Assembly (NCBI GenBank): GCA_002899795.1
Contig: PPDG01000569.1
Span: 1-5,310, forward strand
Reading direction: 5' to 3'
DNA: 5,310 bases
Source of the DNA: Desulfobacteraceae bacterium
GTDB lineage: Bacteria > Desulfobacterota > Syntrophobacteria > BM002
Shown here: positions 1-5,271 of the stretch, one piece after another
Numbering within the stretch: position 1 is the stretch's first letter
How the letters are laid out: every line of letters begins with the position of its first letter
Notes under the pieces: generated by a model
Seen by the model: only the letters and a program-made list of their open reading frames with translations
Database searches by the model: none
What the model was told of the DNA's origin: nothing
Program-made: the position numbers and the translations under genes

Positions 1-362
1 GCATCTGTTCCAATCAGTGTAATAAAATAGCTAGCCGCAAGCGGGCACTCGTCTCTTATCCACAGTTGGACGCTGCTTTTCACATCCGGATATGAATCTT
101 CAAAGGAGACCTCTACCCACGGAGTACTAGCTGAGCGGAAATCAGTAAAACCATCAGTACAGTAGTATGCCATAACGGGGATGGTGGATCCATTTTCTAG
201 CGAGAGATATTCAATTCCTTCACTAACTTCAGTCACCTTGATGCCACCAGTCGTGGCACATTCCCATTCAACGCCTTTCCAGGTCTCAGTTTGTTGGCTG
301 AGAGCCTTTCCAGGTATCATCAAGAAGACCACCGTAGCAATAAGCAGTATGATCTTTTTCAT
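1..362 (-). CDS. Partial secreted protein of unknown function (N-terminal 120 residues)
   Basis: An open minus-strand frame runs from an ATG at 362 to the window edge, so the C-terminus is missing. The start is well supported: AAGGAGGT sits 5 nt upstream of the ATG, an almost perfect Shine-Dalgarno. The protein opens with MKK, a hydrophobic stretch over residues 4-16 and a likely signal peptidase I site after Ala-Leu-Ser22. It should therefore be exported to the periplasm or beyond; Cys is absent from the cleavage region, so it is not a lipoprotein. The visible mature part is polar, Trp/Tyr-containing and probably beta-rich, with cysteines at 35, 68 and 106 that could form a disulphide. I recognise no family. 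The terminator at 864-887 separates it from the lipoprotein gene, so it should be a separate transcription unit with a promoter somewhere in 363-863. Confidence 0.75.
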   Translation of the reverse strand, partial: MKKIILLIATVVFLMIPGKALSQQTETWKGVEWECATTGGIKVTEVSEGIEYLSLENGSTIPVMAYYCTDGFTDFRSASTPWVEVSFEDSYPDVKSSVQLWIRDECPLAASYFITLIGTD

Positions 363-863
363 CTCTACCTCCTTGAAGATTCCCTTTGCGAGCATCTCAT
401 TCTTGCCTTTGCTTAATTGGGAAAGTCTATTCTCAAAAAGGTTCTTGGTTTCGATATTTTGGCTCGCTATAGACTATTCCTGGTTCCCAACGCTTCCGCT
501 TGTATTGTTTCCTTTTGTAAAGCCGCATGAAAAAACAGTATGTTCTTGTATACTTTATAACCTTTCGCAATTTAGTCTGTTCGCAAGTCTATTGTGAGGT
601 AAAAGACAACATCGCCTCACTCAATTGAGTATAAATTTCCTATTAATTAAGCATATATCGGCATTTTGTGAGCGATAATAGAAGCCTGCTTAAAAAGCAT
701 AATAGCAAGCTTCGTATGCCATATTTTCCTAGCTATAGGGCATAAACTATGCCAAGCAGACATTTTAACGATCAGCGAGAACTTCTTAGAAAATTCGTTC
801 TGCTGGTTCAATTCTGCTTTATTCAAAGGGGAAAATTTGGTGCGACAAATGAAGGCAGGAATG
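363..863. other. Gene-free AT-rich spacer with short palindromes
   Basis: About 500 bp with no credible coding region on either strand. It must hold the promoter of the secreted-protein gene. AT-rich boxes on the minus strand around 545-560 (TTATAA, TATACA) are possible -10 elements, but I found no convincing -35. Several small inverted repeats are visible: a perfect 12-bp palindrome ACTCAATTGAGT at 619-630, TGCTT/AAGCA at 687-699, and GGCATA/TATGCC at 739-753. A further TATGCC at 715-720 could pair with the same GGCATA. None is followed by a T-tract, so none looks like a terminator. They may be regulator sites or decayed repeat DNA; I cannot choose. Confidence 0.5.
739..753. repeat. Inverted repeat GGCATA-AAC-TATGCC
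   Basis: Perfect 6-bp arms (739-744 and 748-753) separated by 3 nt. A second TATGCC at 715-720 could compete for the same left arm. The repeat lies roughly 375 bp upstream of the secreted-protein start and beyond the terminator of the lipoprotein gene. There is no T-tract on either side. It may be a protein-binding palindrome, but chance is not excluded in AT-rich DNA. Confidence 0.35.
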
Positions 864-887
864 AAAAAGCGGAGTCACTGACTCTGC
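864..887 (-). terminator. Probable Rho-independent terminator of the barrel/lipoprotein operon
   Basis: On the minus strand an imperfect hairpin at 887-869 (arms GCAGAGTC and GACTCCGC, 3-nt loop, one A-C mismatch) is followed immediately by five Ts at 868-864. It starts 43 nt after the lipoprotein stop codon, the expected place for an operon end. On the plus strand no T-run follows the stem, so it is one-directional. Confidence 0.6.
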
Positions 888-930
888 TATACTATCAAAA
901 ATGAATACTCGTACTCTTTGAGATTAACAC

Positions 931-1917
931 CTATTCGTACAAAAGCCTCCCTGCAATTTTGGCGCTAATTTCTTCGCACGAGCGGTCGATCTCCTCCTGC
1001 AGCAGCCGCGAGTCATTGTCCACGTAATCAGCGAGCTTAAAAGATTTATCACTGGCCCAATGAATATCCTTGGAAAAGACTTCTTCCTCGTCACCAGCTC
1101 TTACAAATCTACAGTGCACTGTCATGAAAAAGAAGATATTCGGATTTTCGCCTGGGCCGGATTTAAAGCCAACACTCCTCACGCTGGCCTCAAGAACATA
1201 GTCTATTCCATCTCTTTCAAAGAAACGATAGTTGGGTTCTTTATCAGGGTCATGAGCCCCTTTCCCTTGCAGGAGGTCGAGGCGGCAATCAGTTAGCTCC
1301 ACAACAGTCTTTGAGAGGTAAACTGAAATTGTCTCTTGAATCTTGAACTCCCCAATTGCATTCGTGATTACCCGCCTCATTTCTTCAACTTCATCATCAG
1401 GTACAGCTAGTTTCCGATTTTGCGCCGCCGTATCACACCATCCGGCGCTCGCGGCGCCGGCACAGATGGCGAGATCTAAGAACCAGAGACCCGTGGCCGG
1501 AACCTGAGCAATGGCTTGCCCCGCCCCGTTCAAGTTTTCTTCCCAGCCCCCCGGGGTATCAACCTCAGCCTCTGGTAGAAAGAGCGCTGGTACTACACCA
1601 ATGGTGCCAAGCCCGACATTACACTTTTTTTCTGGTGGAGGTAACTCTGACCTGATCTTTCCAATTCCGAAATCAACAACTAACCCGTTTTCTGCAATCA
1701 CATAGAAATCAACTCTAGCATAGGAGGGGTAATATTCTAACAGCCTATCCTCATATCTAAATACAACATATTCTCCCCTCTTCTCGACCCAGTCTGGTTC
1801 TCCCATAATGTTGGTCGCTCTGTCTTCCACCATACCTTTTTGCAACCTACGAAATCTATCGCCTGTGGCACACCCTATGAATGCTAATAGTATGAATAGA
1901 ACAAGTATTTTCCTCAT
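931..1917 (-). CDS. Lipoprotein with N-terminal BamE/SmpA-OmlA-like domain
   Basis: The 328-residue product opens with MRKILVLFILLAFIGC, a signal peptide with a lipobox-like end (Phe-Ile-Gly-Cys16). The Phe at -3 is less usual than Leu. Residue +2 is Ala, with no Asp retention signal, so outer-membrane anchoring is expected. Residues 22-84 resemble the BamE/SmpA-OmlA fold: the GMxxDxAxxxMGxPD pattern at 28-42, then YVVFRYE and a strand-rich stretch ending NGLVVDFG. A Gly/Ala-rich hydrophobic segment (about 140-165) leads to a C-terminal alpha/beta domain (about 177-328). That domain vaguely recalls the periplasmic domains of envelope lipoproteins with GIDYVLEASV-type strands; this resemblance is an inference. 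Canonical BamE is only about 110 residues, so this is not a plain BamE. GGAG lies 6 nt before the ATG. The gene follows the beta-barrel gene with a 54-bp gap and is probably in its operon, suggesting an envelope role. Confidence 0.85.
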   Translation of the reverse strand: MRKILVLFILLAFIGCATGDRFRRLQKGMVEDRATNIMGEPDWVEKRGEYVVFRYEDRLLEYYPSYARVDFYVIAENGLVVDFGIGKIRSELPPPEKKCNVGLGTIGVVPALFLPEAEVDTPGGWEENLNGAGQAIAQVPATGLWFLDLAICAGAASAGWCDTAAQNRKLAVPDDEVEEMRRVITNAIGEFKIQETISVYLSKTVVELTDCRLDLLQGKGAHDPDKEPNYRFFERDGIDYVLEASVRSVGFKSGPGENPNIFFFMTVHCRFVRAGDEEEVFSKDIHWASDKSFKLADYVDNDSRLLQEEIDRSCEEISAKIAGRLLYE

Positions 1918-1971
1918 GTTCGACTCCGCTTTTTAGAGTTCTGCGGAATGGATTCTGAAACTCATAGAATT

Positions 1972-2646
1972 TTAGAAACGAAACGATATCCCTGTCAAGA
2001 AATGATGTGTATCTAAAGTAGTCTCCACTTTCAGCCTAGTACGGGGCTCATACCCAAGAATCCATTCCTCAGTTTCATCTTTATAATTTATTTCATAGTG
2101 GGTATAGCGGTACTCCCCGAATATGCCAAAGTTTCTGTGGAACTGCCAAAGAAGACCCGTCCGAAAGTCCCATCCGTTCTCGAAACTCCAATCAGACACT
2201 TTTTCCGAAACTGCCGGTCGAAAATCTACGGTCATGTCATAATAGATTATGCTCGGGCCCCCACCCAGGTAGGGCTGAATCTTGCCGTGAGGATAATCAT
2301 CACTAATGAGTAAGGGCCATCGGAGCATAAGCAAGATTGACAAGGGAACTATCGAGAAGTCCACTTTTTCGGAATCTGCCTCGAAATAAGACAAGTCGGC
2401 CGCAAAGCCAAGATAGTGAAAAACATCTAACCAGTAGCCAATCCGACCTCCAAAGGTAAATGAAGTGCCGTAGCTTGTTCTTTCAGAAGCGCTTTGCCTA
2501 GAAAAGTACCTGTCTACCTTTACCTCAGAGTCATCAGTAATTGCTGCCCCAAGGTAAAGGTCAGCAAGCCATTCAGCTTGTATTAGAGCAGGTTGTACAC
2601 TTATGAGAGCAAACACAGTCACTGACAAAAACAGTTTATATCTCAA
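1972..2646 (-). CDS. Small outer-membrane beta-barrel protein
   Basis: A 224-residue protein with a signal peptide (cleavage likely after Ile-Gln-Ala24). The mature part has alternating aromatic and polar residues typical of transmembrane beta-strands, for example YLGAAI, FTFGGRIGYW, YLGFAADLSYF, IQPYLGGGPSIIYYD, FRTGLLWQF and FGIFGEYRYTHYEI. The C-terminus, LTGISFRF, ends in the Phe used by the BAM complex to recognise barrels. Size and pattern fit the 8-stranded OmpA/OmpX-like outer-membrane barrel group; the specific role is unknown. The start codon is TTG (2646-2644), chosen because GGAGGG lies about 7 nt upstream and the signal peptide begins exactly there. The lipoprotein gene follows after 54 bp on the same strand. 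An extended -10 promoter at 3019-3046, or a nearer one around 2750, could drive both. Confidence 0.88.
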   Translation of the reverse strand: MRYKLFLSVTVFALISVQPALIQAEWLADLYLGAAITDDSEVKVDRYFSRQSASERTSYGTSFTFGGRIGYWLDVFHYLGFAADLSYFEADSEKVDFSIVPLSILLMLRWPLLISDDYPHGKIQPYLGGGPSIIYYDMTVDFRPAVSEKVSDWSFENGWDFRTGLLWQFHRNFGIFGEYRYTHYEINYKDETEEWILGYEPRTRLKVETTLDTHHFLTGISFRF

Positions 2647-3018
2647 CTGCTACCCTCCGTTGGCTGGTCTCTCCTCTATGCCAGGTGACCGTCTGTTTGG
2701 ATTTAAGTCAGCCGCGGGCTCGCTTAGAACTCCTTTCTTGTTTTGTTATTATGGCAATCCACATGCCAAAAGCGGCCTCTCGCTTCTATTCAAGTTTCGG
2801 CTTGTGATCTCTGGTCGATCTGCAGCGAGTTTTGCAAATATAATCATGTAAATCCGAGGCCTTATGTCTGGCTCGGGAGAAACAAGCCTTAGTTCAATAA
2901 TGTTCAGGTTGCTTTTAGAGATATGGACACAAAATGGGTAAGAGTAATGTGGAGGGTGCAACAAATATTGACAGGATTTTAGATTGTTCTGAGATAACTA
3001 ATTAAATCAGTAATTTTC
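2647..3018 (-). other. Non-coding upstream region / possible long 5' leader of the barrel operon
   Basis: About 370 bp lie between the promoter-like sequence at 3019-3046 and the TTG start of the barrel gene. No recognisable gene is present. An open frame at 2749-2964 would use a TTG start with no Shine-Dalgarno and resembles no protein I know. If the distal promoter is used, this stretch becomes a leader of about 365 nt, long enough for regulation, but I see no known riboswitch or attenuator in it. A closer extended -10 motif is at 2748-2756. Confidence 0.45.
2748..2756 (-). promoter_or_regulatory. Possible proximal extended -10 element
   Basis: The minus strand reads TGC-CATAAT, an extended -10 with 5 of 6 matches to TATAAT, about 100 nt upstream of the barrel TTG. 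No good -35 box is present at 16-18 nt. This is a weak alternative to the distal promoter. Confidence 0.22.
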
Positions 3019-3046
3019 AGTATAGCAAGGAATGTTGACGGTGCAA
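3019..3046 (-). promoter_or_regulatory. Candidate sigma-70 promoter with extended -10, distal to the barrel operon
   Basis: On the minus strand, TTGCAC (3046-3041) stands 16 nt from TATACT (3024-3019), which is preceded by TGC. This makes an extended -10 with 5 of 6 consensus matches. The -35 is only a half match, as is usual with extended -10 promoters. The -35 lies inside the 10-bp inverted repeat at 3037-3062, so a protein bound there would compete with RNA polymerase. Transcription would run toward the barrel and lipoprotein genes. No other gene lies between. Confidence 0.45.
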
Positions 3047-3062
3047 GAAAAGTTGCGCCGTC
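3037..3062. repeat. Inverted repeat with 10-bp arms overlapping the promoter -35
   Basis: Arms GACGGTGCAA (3037-3046) and TTGCGCCGTC (3053-3062) pair at all but one position (a T-G wobble on the plus strand) around a GAAAAG spacer. The left arm covers the -35 of the leftward promoter candidate. It could be an operator, or a strong RNA hairpin if transcribed. No T-tract follows on either strand, so terminator function is unlikely. Confidence 0.6.
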
Positions 3063-3077
3063 TTGATTGGCAATCAA
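3063..3077. repeat. Palindrome abutting the preceding hairpin
   Basis: TTGATTG-G-CAATCAA is a perfect 7-bp-arm palindrome. It begins on the base directly after the 3037-3062 inverted repeat. The back-to-back arrangement of two dyads upstream of a promoter suggests paired protein-binding sites or a composite extragenic palindromic element. Confidence 0.55.
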
Positions 3078-3107
3078 AGAATTCAGTAGTCAGTGGACAG
3101 GAGACCG

Positions 3108-3272
3108 GAGAAAAAAATGAACCACCAAGACACGAAGACACAAAGACACAAAGACAAACAAATAGTAGTGACAAGAACTCAACTGAGCAAGTTCGAAGAA
3201 TGATGTGATGTTTTTTGCTTATTTAATCTTGGTGGCTTGGTGCCTTTGTGGTGAGAAAAAATGAACTACCAA
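3108..3272. repeat. Direct repeat pair flanking the inner composite element
   Basis: The 21 nt at 3108-3128 (GAG, seven A, TGAACCACCAA) recur at 3253-3272 with six A and one C-to-T change. The copies are in the same orientation and bracket the inverted-arm element. They may mark a duplicated target or a repeated module. Both copies fall in non-coding DNA. Confidence 0.55.
3127..3158. repeat. Tandem repeat, 4 x 8 bp (AAGACACA-type)
   Basis: Four consecutive octamers: AAGACACG, AAGACACA, AAGACACA and AAGACAAA. It is part of the left arm of the composite repeat. The unit is too short and there are no spacers, so it is not CRISPR; slippage expansion is a sufficient explanation. Confidence 0.85.
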
Positions 3273-3367
3273 CGACCACGGACAACTGACAGCAAGTCCT
3301 GCCCTCGGCCCCCTGTCTCGCATTTCCAGCTTTTCTCGCTCGTCTCGCAGGCGAAAGAAGTGAGCTC

Positions 3368-3706
3368 CTAATACCAAACATAAATAGTCACAACGAAATG
3401 TAGGAGCAAAATAGCCATCTGAAGCCAAAGATAACTCGTTTTCTTACGACGAATAGAAAAATAGATCGGTATGGTAATAAGGTAAAAATATATGATCAAC
3501 GTTAGGGAGATAAAATAATGTGAATAAACAGGACGACCATGTATCAAGTTTGAAAGATAAAAATATAAGAAACTTGGAAGATCTAAAAAGTAAATCTTAA
3601 GAGATCTACTTACAGTACCCATTGAGAAATATGTAAAAACATATAATCCTATAGCGAACGTATATACTGAGAAAAAATGTATAAAAAATGCTTTCGTTCG
3701 GCTCAT
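3368..3706 (-). CDS. Small multi-pass membrane protein, unknown family
   Basis: A 112-residue, very hydrophobic protein rich in Phe, Tyr and Ile. Likely transmembrane segments are at residues 7-29, 62-85 and 91-111. A fourth hydrophobic stretch (38-54) may be re-entrant or peripheral. Basic RRKK at 86-89 after the second helix suggests that loop is cytoplasmic. It has no cysteine and no motif I recognise. The ATG is 3 nt after the TAG of the preceding four-Cys gene. No Shine-Dalgarno is visible, so translation probably depends on coupling to that gene. Base composition by eye is about one third G+C, clearly lower than the guaA-like gene, hinting at a different origin. Its last codons abut the repeat-rich region. 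The protein looks real because of the coupling and consistent helix pattern, but its function is unknown. Confidence 0.65.
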   Translation of the reverse strand: MSRTKAFFIHFFSVYTFAIGLYVFTYFSMGTVSRSLKIYFLDLPSFLYFYLSNLIHGRPVYSHYFISLTLIIYFYLITIPIYFSIRRKKTSYLWLQMAILLLHFVVTIYVWY

Positions 3707-3709
3707 AAT

Positions 3710-4090
3710 CTATGATGAAATGGGAGGAGCGACCTTTACATGAGCGGTTTTTTTGTCCTCTTCTTGGGAAATGGCTTCAACTACCCAGGGCAGCAGATTG
3801 CCTTTCGTGTCATAGAAATCAAAAAATTTAACAATTGTCTTTTTAGCATTATCCAGAGCTTCTTCCGAATCCAGATGTTTACCCATACGAATATACTCGA
3901 TTGGCGTAATGAATGGCTCCTCCATGCTAAAGCCATACTTTACACATCCCATATGTGCGCACTTCGCATGGAGCGGATGTTCTTGCTCATAGTATGTTCC
4001 CGTAGCGGTAATATACGCCTCACGTACCTTGCAGTTATTACATCCTTCAATTTTGATGAAATAGGGTATTTCTTTCTTGTTGTTAACCAT
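3710..4090 (-). CDS. Small four-cysteine (CxxC) protein, probable metal binding, unknown function
   Basis: A 126-residue soluble protein with no signal peptide, so likely cytoplasmic. Its first half carries Cys17-Asn-Asn-Cys20 and then Cys44-x4-Cys49, with His38, His41 and His46 close by. This spacing could form a zinc site or bind another metal, though the second pair is not a standard CxxC knuckle. The second half (about 62-110) is more acidic and helical, with a conspicuous FFDFYDTKGNLLPWVVEAI stretch at 89-107. I recognise no named family. The ATG start has AAGGAG upstream at 5-6 nt spacing. The small membrane protein gene follows after 3 bp and appears translationally coupled, so the two probably act together. 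A perfect GTTGTC/GACAAC dyad about 70 bp upstream could be an operator. Confidence 0.8.
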   Translation of the reverse strand: MVNNKKEIPYFIKIEGCNNCKVREAYITATGTYYEQEHPLHAKCAHMGCVKYGFSMEEPFITPIEYIRMGKHLDSEEALDNAKKTIVKFFDFYDTKGNLLPWVVEAISQEEDKKTAHVKVAPPISS

Positions 4091-4124
4091 CTGCTCTCCT
4101 TTTTAAAGAAAAAAGGGGACGCTG

Positions 4125-4147
4125 GTGAAATAATGACATTTATTCAC
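4125..4147. repeat. Inverted repeat GTGAA...TTCAC upstream of the CxxC gene
   Basis: GTGAA (4125-4129) and TTCAC (4143-4147) flank an AT-rich 13-nt middle that itself pairs partly. An AAAAGGGGACGCTG stretch precedes it. It sits 35-57 bp upstream of the CxxC gene start, where promoter or operator elements would be expected. I find no clear -35/-10 pair. Confidence 0.4.
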
Positions 4148-4162
4148 GGTGGATAGCGCGTC

Positions 4163-4176
4163 GTTGTCGGGACAAC
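4163..4176. promoter_or_regulatory. Operator-like dyad GTTGTC-GG-GACAAC
   Basis: Perfect 6-bp arms with a 2-nt centre, about 70 bp upstream of the four-Cys gene and 130 bp downstream of the guaA-like stop. The compact symmetry suits a dimeric helix-turn-helix regulator. It has no T-tract and too small a loop for a terminator. No regulator gene is in the window. Confidence 0.4.
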
Positions 4177-4265
4177 AGTGAGCTCCCCTCTGCCCTCTAC
4201 CTATCACAACAAATGACAGCGAAGCGTTTTGACCTAGTGACGCCGAAGGCATATGACCATTACCA

Positions 4266-4293
4266 AATCCGCAATCCGCAATCCGAAATCCGC
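4266..4293. repeat. Tandem repeat, 4 x 7 bp (AATCCGC)
   Basis: Units AATCCGC, AATCCGC, AATCCGA and AATCCGC: four copies with a single substitution. The array lies 15 bp beyond the stop codon of the guaA-like gene, in non-coding DNA. It is consistent with the low-complexity intergenic repeats seen elsewhere in the window. No function is visible. Confidence 0.88.
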
Positions 4294-4308
4294 AATTTTC
4301 CCTCTGTC

Positions 4309-5271
4309 CTATACCGCCTCGATGGTTGAGGGGGGTTTGGGTGCTATGTTGTACGTAACGCTGACAATGCCAGGGACATTGCTGAGAATCTCGCTGGCGA
4401 GCTTTTCAAGGATTTCGAATGAGAGGTGAGTTGGTGTTGCCGTTCGCGCATCCACACTTTCCCAACAACGCACCTCAATCTGTTGGCCGAAATCGCGGTT
4501 ACCGTCGCGCATGCCGGTCACGCGGTCTTTATGAAGGATCGCCATATACTGGAATGCATCGGTAGCTTTCAGCAACTGCTCGACAATGACTGTTGCTTTG
4601 CGCACCGTCTCGATGCGCTCTGGGGTCACCGCGCCTATGACGCGTGCGGACAGGGCCGGTCCCGGAAAGGGGATGCGCTCGAACAGTTCGGCCGGAAGAC
4701 CAAGAGCCTTACCAATTATTCTAACCCCGTCCTTGCGAAGCTGAACGAGCGGTTCTATTATGCGGTAGCCAAAAGCTTCTTGCGGGTCGATCCCGAGTTG
4801 CTCGAACACATTGTGCTGCCGCTTTATCCCTGCAATGGTTTCGTCGACATCGGTCAGGATAGTCCCCTGCAGTAGATACTTTGCCCCACTTTCCTTGACC
4901 ATGCGCCCGAACACGGTCCGGTAAAAGGTCTGGGTAATGGCCTCGCGCTTCTCTTCCGGATCGGCGACTCCCTCGAGCGCAGCAAAGAACTCCTGGCGCG
5001 CGTCGACCACGTCCACCTCGACGCCGAACTCTTGGAAAAGGCCCACTACCTGCTCGGCCTCTCCCTCACGCATGAGGCCGTTTTCAACAAAAACTGTCTT
5101 GAGGTTTTTGCCCAGGGCTCGATGTCCAAGCATGGTCACAGTGGATGAATCGACGCCTCCGGAAAGGGCATTGATCGCCAATCCGTCCCCAACGATGTCC
5201 TGGATGTCTTTGATCTTCTCATTGATGAAGTTTTCGGGATTGAGTTCCTGAGCCGTGATCTCCTTAATCAT
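4309..5271 (-). CDS. guaA: GMP synthase, stand-alone ATP-pyrophosphatase subunit (GuaA C-terminal type)
   Basis: A 320-residue protein covering the synthetase half of GMP synthase, which adenylates XMP and replaces the adenylyl group with ammonia to give GMP. Seen: the PP-loop SGGVDSS at 37-43, VFVENGLMR at 60-68, DPEEKR at 104-109, QGTILTDVDET at 135-145, IKRQHNV at 149-155, PFPGPALSARVIG at 201-213, ESVDARTA at 271-278 and KPPSTIEAV at the C-terminus. The N-terminal glutamine amidotransferase domain of ordinary bacterial GuaA (about 510-525 residues) is absent. Length and architecture match the archaeal two-subunit type. Several conserved positions differ from canonical GuaA: IKSHHNV, PFPGPGL, ET-D-MTA and KPPATIEWE. 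A paralogue with altered activity is therefore possible. The ATG has AAGGAG 8 nt upstream. The same frame is open for 13 more codons to the window edge, so a longer N-terminus is not strictly excluded. The start may overlap an upstream gene as ATGA. No clear terminator follows. Confidence 0.9.
   Translation of the reverse strand: MIKEITAQELNPENFINEKIKDIQDIVGDGLAINALSGGVDSSTVTMLGHRALGKNLKTVFVENGLMREGEAEQVVGLFQEFGVEVDVVDARQEFFAALEGVADPEEKREAITQTFYRTVFGRMVKESGAKYLLQGTILTDVDETIAGIKRQHNVFEQLGIDPQEAFGYRIIEPLVQLRKDGVRIIGKALGLPAELFERIPFPGPALSARVIGAVTPERIETVRKATVIVEQLLKATDAFQYMAILHKDRVTGMRDGNRDFGQQIEVRCWESVDARTATPTHLSFEILEKLASEILSNVPGIVSVTYNIAPKPPSTIEAV

Larger units (their letters stand above)
3086..3290. 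repeat. Composite intergenic repeat (long inverted arms with tandem array)
   Basis: This stretch has the look of a dispersed intergenic repeat. The left part holds CAGTAGTCAGTGGACAG-type sequence and then CCACCAAGA (3122-3130). The right part holds its exact inverse TCTTGGTGG (3227-3235), continuing into CTTGGTGCCTTTGTGGTG and a CAACGACCACGG-type segment. About 96 nt separate the perfect arms. That middle contains a smaller imperfect hairpin (GAACTCA-AC-TGAG, CA bulge, AGTTC) at 3175-3194. No reading frame here looks like a protein. I recall similar repeats scattered between genes in Desulfobacterota-like genomes; their function is unknown to me. Confidence 0.55.

Noticed and set aside
181..597. 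Plus-strand open frame of 138 codons
   Set aside because: It runs antisense through the signal peptide and ribosome-binding site of the well-supported minus-strand secreted protein gene, and its product looks like no real protein.
864..1934. 13-bp inverted match AAAAAGCGGAGTC at 864-876 and its complement at 1922-1934, flanking the lipoprotein gene
   Set aside because: One copy is part of the terminator and the other holds the lipoprotein Shine-Dalgarno; about 0.2 such matches are expected by chance in a window this size, so it is not enough to claim a mobile element.
2749..2964. Minus-strand 71-codon frame upstream of the barrel gene
   Set aside because: TTG start without Shine-Dalgarno, no recognisable motif, and it lies in what is probably a leader or promoter region. 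A leader peptide is possible but unsupported.
2968..2996. Plus-strand TTGACA at 2968-2973 as a promoter
   Set aside because: No good -10 at 16-18 nt and no plus-strand gene downstream.
3127..3158. CRISPR array
   Set aside because: Units are 8 bp with no spacers and no cas genes nearby; this is a simple tandem repeat.
3219..3428. Minus-strand 69-codon frame
   Set aside because: It is made largely of intergenic repeat sequence and overlaps the end of the membrane protein gene in another frame.
3740..4156. Plus-strand open frame of 138 codons opposite the four-Cys gene
   Set aside because: The minus-strand gene has a good Shine-Dalgarno, coupling to the next gene and a cysteine motif; the antisense frame has none of these.
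3359..4186. 10-bp direct repeat AGTGAGCTCC at 3359-3368 and 4177-4186 around the two-gene cassette
   Set aside because: Tempting as a target-site duplication, but roughly a dozen 10-bp matches are expected by chance in a window this long, and no transposase or terminal inverted repeats accompany it.
4426..5251. Plus-strand open frames opposite the guaA-like gene (4426-4875, 4937-5251)
   Set aside because: They are antisense to a clearly conserved enzyme gene; one is a Ser/Thr/Arg-rich low-complexity product typical of reverse-strand translation.
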